Assembly (NCBI RefSeq): GCF_011075055.1
Contig: NC_058143.1
Coordinates: forward strand, 13,903,057-13,967,056
Length of the DNA stretch: 64,000 bases
Direction of reading: 5' to 3'
DNA from: Mangifera indica
Lineage: Eukaryota > Streptophyta > Magnoliopsida > Sapindales > Anacardiaceae
This document shows, in pieces, positions 1 through 11,414 of this stretch. The position numbers and the translations under genes are program-made. Within the stretch, counting starts at the first letter, position 1. Each line of letters begins with the position of its first letter. Under the pieces are notes generated by a model, which was given only the letters and a program-made list of their open reading frames with translations, was not told where the DNA came from and ran no database searches.

Positions 1-120
1 TAACTGTAGGAGCCAAGGCAGCTGATGTTCGCTAGCATTGCTATTTTCATTCCAATTGTAAGTCTTCCAACTCAAAAGGGTGTATATATCTCATTAAGTT
101 AAGAGACAATGGATGAAGAG

Positions 121-365
121 TGTACTTCAAACATATTAACTACTTCTAAACAATCTACCAAGTCCAATTGTGGCAACACTTTAAAAAAATTATGAATGAG
201 ACTACTCATAAGCTTGAACACGCAAAATGTATGTATTGTCTAAAGGTGTTGGTATATAATGTGGCTAATGGTATTTCGGTGATGTGCAAACACTTGATAT
301 ATTGTAAGAGAAAACTTAAGAATATAGATAAAAGTAAAAACTTCTCTCAACCAACAGAACCATAA
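121..365 (+). pseudogene. hAT transposase BED zinc-finger fragment
   Basis: A short reading stretch resembles the N-terminal BED zinc finger of plant hAT (RICESLEEPER-like) transposases: a W-x-H-F start (WQHF near 169), a C-x2-C pair (KCMYC, about 226-240) and a later H-x5-C pair (HLIYC) in the usual order. The upstream part (from the ATG at about 110) is in a different frame, and nothing further downstream looks like the catalytic domain. I infer a decayed N-terminal scrap; the call rests on residue spacing only. Confidence 0.4.
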
Positions 366-1042
366 ACAAAAAACAAACTAATTAAATGAACATGTTAAGA
401 CACAAATATTTGATGGAGTTGTAAGAAAAAGAATATGTGCAAAACAAAATAGGGTTACAAAGTTACTTGAAAGAGAGTTGTGAATACATCATAACGATTT
501 TGATATTTTGGATTAGTGAAAGTTGAATACACCCAAATTTAGGGTTTTATAGTTTATAACAAGAGATGCCTTCGTTGTTCTAGTGTCAATAATTGCTTTA
601 CGATCAACTTTAAGTACATTGGGTTGAGTACTAAACCAATTTCAAAGTCACTTAACTCCACCAATCATGAAAACCTTAATTTGTGAACAAGATTGGTTAA
701 GATATTCACATACATCGATCCAAGTTAAACATTATCTAGAGGATTCGAAACTTATGATTTAGGTTAGTTAAATATTTTAATATGTTACTCTAATATCAAT
801 TGAATAAATTAATTGATTTTTTTGTATTTAGTTTGTAGAGATGATTGTTAAACATATTAATATCAATGAATCTTCTTGTTATTATAACAATATTTATCGA
901 TCACTATACATTTACTATCAACTTAGAATATTTTCGATATTATAGTTATATTTATTAATTATCAGACATAATATCAATAATAAATATTTTTATTGTTATA
1001 ATTATATTTATTGGTCATTAAAAATTGAAAATGTGGTAGTTA
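366..1042. other. AT-rich intergenic stretch, nothing recognised
   Basis: This stretch holds only short AT-rich sequence with weak internal repetition (several copies of TATTTATTGTTATAATTATATTTATT-like text around 880-1020). No gene, RNA or terminal-repeat element could be supported. Confidence 0.4.
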
Positions 1043-2232
1043 GGCCCAAGGACTATTTCCCACCTAAGGTTTAGTGAAAGGATAAATTCTCATCCGTTAA
1101 TTTTCAAAAACTCAAATGCCTATATATCTATTAAAATTCACTATTAGATCAAGGGTAAAATTATCATTAGCTAAAAATATTAAAAAAACTAAAAAATTGT
1201 CACATTCCCCCCAAGGTTTAAAAACTAATGTTCCTCCCCCCCTAAACAATTTTTTTCAGTTTAACTAAATTTTTTTCACCCCCGAATTAGGGTTTCCCCC
1301 ATATTATTCTCTTTTACAGTCACACCCTAATTTTTTGAAACTTTCAGTTTCACCCCTTTTTGAGTTTCATTCTGCAGATAACTTTTCAATGACCATTCTT
1401 CCTCCATCTTTGGTGACAACCACTGCTTCAAACAAAGTTGTCATCGCTTCTATTCTTCCTTCTAGGTGCTCTCTCTTCCCGATGACACTATTAACAGATC
1501 GACGAACACAAAATCATCGAGAGGAAATACGTCATTATTCAACCATAACGTTTGAGTTCTCTTTAGTCTCCTCATCGACAATAACTTCTCCCTCTGTAGG
1601 CGTCATGCTTGAAGTTGGCAACCAACTGGATGAAATTCCCATGGAGAGGAGATGCATGGCAAACTTGAGAGAAGAGAAATAGCATCGCATCTTCACCGGA
1701 GGATCACTCGAGCATCAAAGAGAAGGCAAGGTTGACAACAAGTTAGTCTCAAGCAAAGGATGATGCTAGATATGGTGGGAGAAGTCATCGGAATTTTAAA
1801 ACCCTAGTTGGAAAATCTAAAGTTGAAGGATAGGGGGTCAAATAAAGTTTTCAAAAGTTTGAGGGGTGGTTGAATGAGAAAAAGATGAAGCCCTAGATAG
1901 GGAAAAAGTAATATTTTAAAGCTAAACTCAGGGGGAATTGTCATATTTTTAAACCTAGGGGAAAATGTGATAAATTTTTAATTTTTTAAATATTTTTTAT
2001 TAAATGATAATTTTACCTTTAACCATAACAAAGAATTTTAATAGATGAGTGGGTATTTAGGTTTTTGAAAGTTAATGGGTGGGAATTTGTCCTTTCACTA
2101 TACTTTCATACTCTTTCACTTAATGAAATTCACAAACAAAAGCGAATAATGGGAGGGAATCTGACTTTTTGAAACTTAAAAGGTAGAAATTTTCATTTCA
2201 ACAAATATTGGGTGAGAAATAGTCTTTTGACC
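1043..2232. mobile_element. foldback element 1 (long terminal inverted repeats)
   Basis: The left end starts GGCCCAAGGACTATTTCCCA and the right end finishes with its inverse (about 2212-2232, GAAATAGTCTTTTGACC). The inverted arms run far inwards: the left block at 1070-1125 (GTGAAAGGATAAATTCTCA) is the complement of 2045-2100 (GGGAATTTGTCCTTTCAC), and the ATGATAATTTTACC blocks also pair. The centre (about 1300-1900) carries CT-rich and GA-rich text that again pairs, so much of the 1.2 kb is one hairpin. A clean target duplication was not found. No transposase is present; an open stretch at 1335-1682 lies in the arm and is probably not a gene. Confidence 0.7.
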
Positions 2233-2850
2233 TATGAAATATTCTTAAATGTTTTGACATGTAATTGAAATTATAAATGGATAATTAAATCAGTATCGTT
2301 CGAGATGTTGTTGTTATCTATTTTACCAAGTTTCACAAATTCAATGTTAATGATTATATTTTGCATATATCTTTTTTTCACTAAATTAATTGAGAATCAA
2401 ATTTTCATGATTAATATTCATCTTACCATAATGGCAAAAGCCCTATTATTATTTTAATGACAAGTAAATATAACTATAATGATTAGAATATTTATCATTG
2501 TGACAATTTTTAATGACACATAAATATAGTTTTGATAATGGGAATAACTACCAGGCCAAAGGACTATATTCCCCTCACCCTTGTATTTCTATTTCCTTTT
2601 GCAAAAGAATGAAAAAGTGTTTTTAGGTCAAGCCTAAGTGGAAAAATGTAACTTAGTTATTATCTTTTATGGTTTCCATGTTGCGAGTCAAATTCACTTT
2701 CTAGAATGGTGATTGTAGTATTCTAAATTCCGTTGTGAGCCTAATATGCAACCTTATGATTTGAACTTTGGTGGGATTCTTATTTATATTTAACAAAGAC
2801 AAAACAATCAACAATAATGTTTATGCCTGGCAAACAAGCAGGGGGTTTAA
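2233..2850. other. intergenic, with a second foldback-family end
   Basis: Mostly unremarkable AT-rich sequence. At about 2549-2640 it contains GGCCAAAGGACTATATTCCCC followed by AAAGTGTTTTTAGGTCAAGCCTAAGTGG, which match the two ends of the foldback family (compare 4696 and 55340-55375), so a very short or internally deleted copy sits here. No gene is seen. Confidence 0.4.
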
Positions 2851-3450
2851 ATAAAAAATATGGCTACTAGGTTTTCATTTTAGGCATTAGTTGTGGTCTC
2901 TTCCTTTTTCTTTTTCCAAAAACAACAGTCTTTCTTGAAATGATCAGGCAATCCACAAAAGAATCAAGTTTCTTCTTTCTTTGATTTCTTGCCCTTTTGT
3001 CTAGCACCAGAACCATGGTAAGCTCTCTTATATTTGCAGACTTGGAAGATTGTTTTTCTTTCACCATGTTTCAATTTCGTGTAGTTATTCCATTTCCATA
3101 ACAGGCCAATTATCAACCATTTTAGAAGAATTAAAACATGAAATAAGGAATTTCTTACTTGTTGCAATATTATTATTAGTGCCTGCCACAGTTCTCTTGC
3201 AATATGCACATTTGATAAAAGTCAAACAATGCTTCTGGCATTGCATTCAACATGTTCCCTCTGCAGATTTCATCATCAAGTTTGAATTTCTGCCTCGGTT
3301 CAACAATGGTTTCATTCTCCTTTTTCTCAGGTTTTGGAGTGTCAACACATAAATAACTTGTGAAAACACCAACAGAAAATGAATCCTTCTTTGCCAGAGA
3401 ATGAAATTCCCTCCATCAAATCTCTCCAACTTCACAAAGTCAGTAGCCAT
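2850..3450 (-). pseudogene. decayed Ty1/copia gag remnant
   Basis: On the minus strand the reading that begins near 3450 has the start typical of plant copia Gag proteins (MATDFVKLERFDGGNF, then W and the LL-rich alpha-helical part). About 400 bases further on is a zinc-knuckle relic (CGLPDHFKKDC) followed by a lysine-rich tail. The parts are in different frames with several stops, and no protease, integrase or reverse transcriptase follows, nor are LTRs visible. I infer an old gag-only fragment. Confidence 0.6.
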
Positions 3451-4051
3451 CTCCCTCATGGTATGAAATGCTACCATTTTGTTGCAAACAGTAAGCCAGA
3501 AAACTTCCTTTAGATTGTTAGTGCGGACAGGCTTAAGGCTACAATGGGTAGGCTTTCTTCTGTAGCAAGTAGGCTTCCTTCTTTTATCAACTATTATTAG
3601 ATTTGCGAATTTCTTTAGGATACAATAAAGCACTTGCTTATGTTATAAACTTAACAAAAGCAGCCTACAGAATTATGCTGTTTTTTAGAATTGTAGGGTC
3701 AAAAGTAGTTGATTTCTTTCAGAAAAAATCAACACCTTATAGAGGATCAAATTAGAGCAGTTAGGACAGTTGATAAACTGCTAAAAACTTTTCAAAACTT
3801 CTACGATTTAGACAAGAAACTGTTGAAAATTTAGACAAGAAAATTCATGTTTGAAAACCGTTGGAATTTGGATAGCATACAACTGCTAATAAGAGAGTTC
3901 ATTCTCCTTTCTTCTATAATTACCACTTGAGAGCTGATTTTAAATTGGGCATTTTATTCATGGGCTAGAGCAGGGTCAAGGAATTGTGGTGGCATTATGT
4001 TGTTTTCATTTGAGTATAGACGTTGGTAAAAGAAAGGCCCATGTATTTTGC

Positions 4052-4158
4052 CCACTATTCAAAGAAAGAATGGTGTTACTTTTGATATTACACTTAATTT
4101 TGATAACTCAGTTATTAAAATTAAGCGTATATAACATTGTTCTTTCTTTGAATAGTGG
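4052..4158. repeat. 107-bp near-perfect palindrome
   Basis: Two arms of about 50 bp are inverse copies: CCACTATTCAAAGAAAGAA at the left and TTCTTTCTTTGAATAGTGG at the right, meeting at TTTTGATAACTCAGTTATTAAAA. Transcribed, it would fold into one long hairpin. No protein is encoded. It may be a tiny foldback transposon or a hairpin RNA locus; the sequence does not decide. Confidence 0.75.
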
Positions 4159-4159
4159 A

Positions 4160-4420
4160 CAAGTTGATGAGGTATGAGATTGTGTCAAGAGCTACTTGTG
4201 TGCTATGTGATAGACATGATGAAGACATAAACCACTTAATTTATTTGCTTTGAACTTTGATAGTCCCTCAAGAGAAGTAGATTCTTTTGTAGTTGTTGTG
4301 TGAGTTTCTTGTTTGCTCCCTTACCGTTCGGAAAACGGTGAGTATAGGTTGTTTAGAGCTCTTTTTTGAAGGCTTTTTTTCCCTTTTTTTTTATTAATAT
4401 ATTTTCTTACTTGCCAACAA
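4160..4420 (+). pseudogene. LINE 3'-end fragment (zf-RVT scrap)
   Basis: A short reading (about 4168-4252) has the C-x2-C...H-x-x-H pattern of the zinc-binding domain found after the reverse transcriptase in plant LINEs (CVLCDRHDEDINHL). It is followed by a T-rich tail (about 4365-4400) resembling LINE 3' untranslated sequence. The remainder of the LINE is missing, as expected for 5'-truncated copies. Low-to-moderate confidence. Confidence 0.4.
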
Positions 4421-5204
4421 AAATTTGATAACTCAGTTAGATACTCAAATAATACATCATTATATGATTAAATATTTAATTGGGTATGCAATTAGATGTT
4501 TAATCATATAATGATATAACATCTAAGTATTTAATTAGATATTTAAAATTAAATTCAGATAATTATGTTGTTAATGAAGGTTAACACCTTTGCAGCTTAG
4601 CTTAAACAATCTCTCTCTTCCAATTGCTTTCTATAATATCTTCAAGAATTTATCAACAATATCCGGTCATGGAATAATAAATTAGGTATTTGAAAGGTCA
4701 AAGGACTATTTTCCACTCAAGTTTTAGTCTATTCATAAAAATACATCTACGATATTTTAAAAACCTAAATATCTATCTATAAGCCAACTTCTATTATAAA
4801 CTAGGGTAAATAATCATTTTACTACTAAATCTTTCCTAAAAATTTATATCATTTTCCTCCTTAATTTAGAAAACTAACAATTTCCCTACATGATTAACCT
4901 TGAAACGCTGCATTTTTCCCCTAGAGTTTTTTCTTCCATCTCTAGTGACCCGATGCTTTTCTCGCCATTAGCCAACCTTTCTAGCATCTTCTTCTTCCGT
5001 TGTTGGTGTTTCCATTGAACCAATTTTGACGATTTATCTTCATTCGATGAAATTGATCAGGTGGGAACATCAACGACAGGAGAAGAAGATGGTAGGAAGG
5101 TCGGCGAATGGTAAAAATGACATTCGGTTGTCAAAGATGGAAGAAAAAAAACCTTAAAGGAGAAATTGGTAGTTTTATAAATTAAGAGGAAAAAATGATA
5201 CAAA

Positions 5205-5453
5205 TGTGATACCCTTAGGCGAATCCCACATCGACAAAGCACGGGAGAGATGCTGGGTCTGTGTGTGCTCTGTCTATGGATCCCACATTGGTTAGTAGTG
5301 GGAGAATTGGATTGGTTAAATAGCATGTGAGCTTCTTAACTGTTAAGACGCGTTTTGGGTTGCAAAGCCCAGAAGCAAACCCATGATGGACTGTGTGTCC
5401 AAAGTGGACAATATCTTAACAGTGGGCTGGGTTATTGGACCTGGGGTGTTACA
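5205..5453 (+). repeat. 5' LTR of TRIM-1
   Basis: 249-bp terminal repeat bounded by TG...CA, near-identical to 5542-5790. The few differences (for example CTTCTTAACTG against CTCCTTAACTG, GGGCTGG against GGGCCGG) suggest recent insertion. Confidence 0.92.
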
Positions 5454-5541
5454 AATGGTATCAGAGCAACTCCGCGTGTCCTCTTGAACGATGGTGGGGC
5501 AAACCTCAGCGAGGACTCTGAGTCTCGTAAGAGGGGGTGTA

Positions 5542-5790
5542 TGTGATACCCTTAGGCGAATCCCACATCGACAAAGCACGGGAGAGATGCTGGGTCTGTG
5601 TGTGCTCTGTCTATGGATCCCACATTGGTTAGTAGTGGGAGAATTGGATTGGTTAAATAGCATATGAGCTCCTTAACTGTTAAGACGCGTTTTGGGTTGC
5701 AAAGCCCAGAAGCAAACCCATGATGGACTGTGTGTCCAAAGTGGACAATATCTTAACAGTGGGCCGGGTTATTGGACCTGGGGTGTTACA
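5542..5790 (+). repeat. 3' LTR of TRIM-1
   Basis: 249-bp terminal repeat matching 5205-5453, immediately preceded by the purine-rich tract and followed by the target duplication ACAAA. Confidence 0.92.
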
Positions 5791-5962
5791 ACAAATTTTT
5801 AAGATTTAATTATAAAATGATAATTTTACCCTTATTTCTAACAAAAAAATTCTAATAAAAGTTAACCTATAAATGGATGGTTGAGTTTTTGAAACATCAC
5901 ATATGTGTTTTTGAAAATATATTAAAACTTGAGTGAGAAATAATCCAGTAGCCTATTCGAAA

Positions 5963-6573
5963 TAATCACTGTTTACTCCATGCTTTCGTCATCTAATTTA
6001 CAACCTAGACAATAAAATTGGAACAAAATATTGTTATTTATTATGATACTTGAAAAGAGAAATTTATTTTCTAGTACCCCAGGTGCAAAATTTCTCTTTG
6101 ACTTAAAAATAAAGAAGTTTTAGAACATTATTAAATTACTACAGTCATTTCAGTTGTTATTTTGTACATCCTTGCCTTGAATATAGAGCAAGTAGACAAT
6201 TTGATGATAGGCAAAAAAAAGATAGTGATGTGTCTGTTTTTGGCTCTCACAGACCCCTTTCTGTAAGTTAAAGCAAAACTTTCACTCCCATTTTGCACAA
6301 ACAAGCCACCCAGCCTTCTCTTCTCATTACAAAGTTTTTTATACCCTTTTGGGATTCGGTTGTTGGCCAGTTACATTCATACTCTATCACCCAAATTCTG
6401 ACCTTCTTATTCATTCCAATCCCCATTGCTTTTTCAATATAAGAAATACTTTGTTTTGGCTTTTCTTTTTAAGTTTTCTATAATTTGAAGCAAACTCAGA
6501 CAGACTAGACCCCAACCAGACTACCTTCATAAGTTGTAACTACAAGCTCTCTTGCTGAAGCTCCTTCATCTCC
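5963..6573 (+). promoter_or_regulatory. upstream region of the GDSL esterase gene
   Basis: AT-rich sequence without a gene; the last 300 bases are pyrimidine-rich with short TATA-like stretches (for example TTTTTATACCC near 6338). It presumably holds the promoter and 5' leader of the esterase gene, but no transcription start can be fixed from sequence. Confidence 0.35.
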
Positions 6574-8071
6574 ATGGCTACCAAATCCTGGATTCTGCAA
6601 ATCTTGTCCTTCATCCCCTTGTTGCTCCCTGTAACTTATTCTCTTGACTTCAACTTTCATGCTGTTTTCAACTTTGGAGATTCCAATTCTGACACTGGTG
6701 CTCTCATTGCTGCTGCCATTGAACACATTGATCCCCCTTTTGGACAGAGTTATTTCCGCAAACCATCTGGGAGATACAGTGATGGCCGTCTCATTGTTGA
6801 TTTTCTTAGTACTTTCCAACCGTTTTTAACAGCCCTTTATGCATTTACATCTCAACTCTGTTTCCTTCCAATTAGATATTTTACTTGTTTGCATAATTTT
6901 ATTTGCAGTGGATGCAATGGATTTGCCTTTTCTGAATGCATATCTGGATTCAATTGGCACTCCAAGTTTCCAAAAAGGATGCAATTTTGCAGTTGCAGGA
7001 TCAACTATACTTCCAGCGAATCCAACATCGGTTAGTCCATTTTCATTGTGGTATCAGGTGAATCATTTGATTCGTTTGAAGCATCGCGCTCTCGAGTTGC
7101 CAGCTAAAGGTTTGTTATTATATACATGGATCCTCTAAGTTTGGCATAACTTATTTAACTCTATAAAGGAACCACCCAAATTTTGATTACAGGTAAAAAA
7201 TATAACAAGTTCATTCCACTGGAAGACTATTTCACCAAGGGGCTTTACATGCTCGACATAGGCCAGAATGATCTTGCAACTGCATTTTATTCCAAAACAT
7301 TAGATCAAATTCTTGCCTCCATTCCAAGAATTTTAGCAGAATTTGAGACTGGCATAAAGGTCAGATTGGGGACACTGGCATATCGTATTTCATTTTCAAT
7401 CAACTACTCCATTTGAGTTTTAATTCAGTTAACAATTGTTTTCCAGAGGCTATACGATGAAGGGGCTAGAAATTTTTGGATTCACAACACAGGACCACTT
7501 GGTTGCTTAACTCAAAATGTTGCTAAATTTGGGACTGTTCCATCAAAGCTTGATGAGCGAGGATGTGTAAGTGAACATAACCAAGCTGCGAAATTTTTCA
7601 ATACCCACCTTCACGCTCTCTGTAAGAAACTGCAAGGCGATTTCCCAGACTCGGACATCACATATGTTGATATATACACAATAAAATTAAACCTCATTGC
7701 AAATTTTTCGCGATATGGTTAGTACAGCTAAATTTGTTTCACTCTTCCCATTTCAGGAATTTTTAGAACTAGTTGATCCCTTTTCGCTATTTCTCATTGC
7801 AGGTTTCGAGCAACCTATAATGGCATGCTGCGGACTTGGAGGTCCACCATTGAACTATGACAGTAGGATTTCTTGTGGACAGACAAAAGTTATAAATGGG
7901 AGCTCAGTGACGGCCAAAGCATGTCCAGACAGCACTGAGTATGTGAGTTGGGATGGAATTCATTACACAGAAGCTGCAAATCAATATGTTTCATCGCAGA
8001 TTCTCACTGGGAAATATTCTGATCCACCTTTCTCAGATAAAATGCCTTTCCTTCTTAAACTCAAGTTCTGA
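6574..8071 (+). CDS. GDSL esterase/lipase (At3g62280-like)
   Basis: Secreted SGNH/GDSL hydrolase, likely acting on ester bonds of lipid or cell-wall substrates; the actual substrate is unknown. Five exons with consistent phases: 6574-6808, 6909-7109, 7193-7359, 7447-7717, 7803-8071, giving 380 aa, normal for the family. Residues 1-23 look like a signal peptide. The catalytic-serine block (FNFGDSNSDTG, about residues 32-42), the block with GxND (IGQNDLA), and the C-terminal D-x-x-H block (WDGIHYTEAAN) are all present, so it should be active. The C-terminal end (TGKYSDPPFSDKMPF) and the CCGLGGPPLNYDSRI motif match the Arabidopsis At3g62280 branch. The start is the first ATG before the signal peptide. 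No breaks are seen. Confidence 0.93.
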
Positions 8072-9311
8072 AGACATGTTGTGGTAGTTTCAGAAACTAT
8101 CTTATTTATCCTATGGATTTCAATCTAAACTTGCCAAGTTATTTATCAATATTAAGTATTAACTAGTCACTAATCTAAGATAACACCAGGGGTTAGAAAA
8201 CTAATAAAATATTAAAACTTTTAAATTGAAGACTCGAATTGGAGTCTTTACTATGTTCGTGAAACCCTGAAAAAATTAATTAACAAAAAAAATAAGTCAC
8301 CAATATGAGATTATAGAGGAGGATCCAATCTTATCCATTACCTCATAATATTAATCCAATTCAATCAAATCCAAGTATCCTCTTGTATATAATTGGTAAC
8401 TATCAGGCCAACTCAAAGCTAAATGCCCTCCTGCTCTACAATGCCTACTAACCCTTGCATTCTCCAAATCTTCAACATTGTTAAAAGTGGTTCATATTTA
8501 AAAAATTGTTCACTAAGTTTCAGAATTTGAGAAAATTTAGTTGGATTACAATTGTAATTTTGGGATACTAAATATTAGGTAACTTTAATTGATTGCTAAT
8601 TATCATTGATTTTAACTTCGATGAGTGTGCAAACCAATTCAAAGTTGTGAGCAAGTTAATTAATTTCAAAACACATAGTATCAAAGCTAAACCAAGATGA
8701 GTGGATTGAGCATTCATGCAAATTTCGACCAGTTCAACTGTAAAAGGAATTTCAGTTTGTGAAAATTGAGGGTTTCAAACCTATTGACATATAATGAGAT
8801 GCACAAGGCACAAGAGGTATGAAGCCAACCAACATGGATTTGGAAGAATGGCAAGACGAGGAGACTGTTACCTTCAATGCTGTCCACAAGTGTTTGGAAG
8901 ATTCAATGATTAAAAAGGTTTGTGACTAAAATGGAAGGACTTATTTATATCTAAAAACAATTATTCATAAACCACGACCTATTCCACTTTATAATGGAAG
9001 AGGGTGAAAACTTAGGAGAACACAATTTGATTCAATTAAAATGCCAATAATATTTGGTCGTCGCATATTTCTTTATCATTACAACCAATATGTATTTATT
9101 GATGTAATCTCCAAGAATTTCTCTCCCAATTTTTGAAATAAAAATTCATAAAGTATTACACATTTTGAGTTCAAACACAAAAATTTGTAATTATCCTCCT
9201 ACTGCAAATTTCTTGTCTGTAAAATATATTGAAATAATTTGTGTAACCACTGTTTACAAGTTCCTTCTCAAGCAAGTAACTTGACAGGCCTTAAAAAAGC
9301 TGATATATCAG
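8072..9311. other. intergenic, possible copia gag scrap
   Basis: AT-rich spacer between the convergent esterase and TLP18.3 genes. At 8820-8930 a short plus-strand reading (PTNMDLEEWQDEE, then HKCLEDSMIKKV) resembles the beginning of plant copia Gag proteins, but it stops within 40 codons and nothing else of an element is visible. The rest shows no recognisable feature. Confidence 0.3.
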
Positions 9312-11165
9312 TCACTTCTTGGAGACATAAGCATAGTTTTGTGCCATTGGAACGACAAAAGCAATCACCAACAAACCTCTAATCACAAGAGTGAATTGTC
9401 CCCGGTTCTCTTCTGTCTCTTCCTGCTCCTGAAATTGGATTCTCGTTTATTATCCTTAAACTTCGGCCACCCAGGATCTGGAAGTCCATCGATTGCAGCT
9501 GCTAGCCTCTTGGCTGAGCTATACACTGCTTCATTGTACTTTTCTTCCGTCGCCAATACTAAAACGATCAAAGAGTACAATACCTTAAAAGAACCTCAGA
9601 AAGGAAAATTGCCATTGCAAATGGACATGATAGAAGGAAAAACTCAAAGCATCCAGGGGCAATTTAGTTACATTTCTCATCTCAAAAACTAATAGCTGGA
9701 AGCATGAATATATACAGAATGTCCAGAAAGTTATTGTTTAAAAACAAATTCAATTTCAGAATCTTTTTAGTGGTCAGAGCCATCAGCTATTATGATTCAC
9801 ATAGCAAAAGCCAAAAAGTAATAAAGTAGTAAAATTCAGCACATTCCAGAACAAAGTTTCTCTCGAGTCAGACATTATCTTGAACAAGAATGAACAAAAA
9901 CACATAACAATACAATCTCTACCCAGTTATGATCTAATTTTATACCCCTCATATTTTTTCAGCCCCTATGGGCAAAACAGCATAATCTCTGCCAAGTCTT
10001 CCATTTTTATTCGCCTAACAGTGATGAATATAGTTGTTCTTTTCCAAATGATTTTCAAGTTTTCTGGGATAATTTAATTACTATAGCTGTTCCCCACCAA
10101 GTATAATTAGAAGATAGCAGTTTTGTCATAAGTATGAAAAGGAAATGTCTAATTACCAGGAAGGTTCTCAGATACAGTAGCATCAAGAACATTTTCTCCA
10201 ACAGCTCGGACAAATGCAGGGCCACCAGTGACTGCCCCCTCCTTTTGACTGGTAATAAGCACAACAATGCCCTTGTTATTTCCCTCTTCAACAGAAGGAT
10301 ACCATTTCTCTAACACTTGGTCAGCATACTCAAAAGCATCAGCTTTGCTCTGAAACCAATTATCATCAATGATCAATATCCAAAATCACAACCAACAAGC
10401 AGTAAAATTCTTGAAATTCATACTTCTGTACATAAATTTGCAAATCATTTCAATCATTTATACAACAAGACAACGGAAACCTCTTTTTAATAGTTGTTGT
10501 TCCTTGTGATCAAACTAATCATTTCCTTATCAAACTAAGTGACATTTATAATTGCATTTATGTACTTCAGCAATCCACAGTATACCCGCAAATACTTAAA
10601 TTCAGATAACAAACAACCCCATTTCTTCAAAACAACAAAAGGGCGTCTCAAAAGCATCAAAACTCACATAATACTTCACTAACAAATGCATCCTAACAAG
10701 CAAAAAACACCGACACAGAACCAGAACTTACGGTGAGCTTCCTAACAGTGATGAAGCTAATCCTGAAGTTCTTTCTAGACTAAGCTGTTTCAAGTCAGAC
10801 CTTGTGACCCTACTAAGCACACCAGCATCATGAACTACATATGAATCTTTTGGTGGACCTTCATTGATGACATCAAATTCGGATGCTAGTGCATTGCCTG
10901 AGTACACAAGTGGGCAAAAGTTGAGTGCTAAAGACAGAGCTAAAGCTGCTAACCCGTGTTGTGCATGAGTAAACCAGCTTCCGGGTATTGGAGATGATGC
11001 CTTTAGCTGTTGAAAAGACTGTTTTTTGAGACTGCAAGTAACGGTGTTAGTGTAAGAAAGTGAACTTGATCTCTGCTGTAAAGAGGGTGACAAGAGGGTC
11101 TTTGGAGAGGAAGGTTTTGGGTTGAGAATTGGGGAGAGTCGATGGGGGGAAAGAATAGTTTCCAT
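9312..11165 (-). pseudogene. TLP18.3: TLP18.3 thylakoid acid phosphatase-like gene, frame broken twice
   Basis: The family (TPM domain, Arabidopsis At1g54780) is a thylakoid-lumen protein anchored by a C-terminal helix and involved in photosystem II repair. Three exons are visible on the minus strand: 11165-10732 (chloroplast transit and lumen-targeting sequence, cleavage-like ALAS, then EGPPKDSYVV), 10349-10157 (SKADAFEYADQVLEKW to SENLP) and 9558-9312. Splice sites fit. Near 10785 about 13 nt are missing relative to the family (between DLKQL and SRKNF), shifting the frame; near 9430 one base is missing after RESNF, and only the shifted frame gives the conserved tail with the membrane segment (GLLVIAFVVPMAQ) ending at 9312. 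I infer a pseudogene; two local assembly errors are the alternative. Confidence 0.82.
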
Positions 11166-11414
11166 GGCAGAGTTAAGGAGGTGAAATGGTGATATGAGAG
11201 AGGAAAGAATTTGAGAAAAATAAAAAAACAGTCTTGCATCTTACACTGACTTAAACTGTTGTTCATTTGGGTGGTTGGAATTGGCTTGTTTTTATGATTG
11301 ATTGGCTGAATTTTGAATGAGGATAATGTCTCTCTGTCTCAACCATGGAAAGAGCCGAGGGCATCTTGGAACTTACAAGTCACCAAATATCTTCCCCTCA
11401 ATTGGGTTCTACCC
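11166..11414 (-). promoter_or_regulatory. upstream region of the TLP18.3 copy
   Basis: About 250 bases between the TLP18.3 start and a repeat element. It is purine-rich near the start codon on the coding strand's complement. No motif can be assigned with confidence. Confidence 0.25.

Larger units (their letters stand above)
5205..5790 (+). mobile_element. complete TRIM retrotransposon (TRIM-1)
   Basis: A miniature LTR retrotransposon. Two 249-bp direct repeats (5205-5453 and 5542-5790) begin TGTGATACCC and end GGTGTTACA and differ at only a few positions. They flank an 88-bp interior. Just after the first repeat is the primer-binding site TGGTATCAGAGC (5456-5467), complementary to the 3' end of initiator-methionine tRNA; just before the second is a purine-rich tract (5529-5541). 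A perfect 5-bp target duplication ACAAA flanks it (5200-5204 and 5791-5795). No proteins are encoded, so it must have moved with borrowed machinery. It sits inside foldback element 2 and is therefore younger. Confidence 0.93.
4696..5953. mobile_element. foldback element 2, Mutator-like, carrying a nested TRIM
   Basis: Starts GGTCAAAGGACTATTTTCCA and ends with the inverse ending in GTAGCC. The flanks are a 9-bp duplication with one mismatch: TATTTGAAA at 4687-4695 and TATTCGAAA at 5954-5962, the length made by Mutator-type transposases. Both arms can be followed inwards almost to the centre (about 5045): CTTCCATCTCTAGTGACC on the left pairs with the region around 5130-5145, and the CATCTTCTTCTTCCGTTG block pairs with 5070-5095. 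The right arm is interrupted by a 586-bp TRIM retrotransposon at 5205-5790. It encodes no transposase. Confidence 0.75.

Noticed and set aside
1335..1682. 115-codon open frame
   Set aside because: Lies in the arm of foldback element 1; no domain, no splice sites, composition of the inverted repeat.
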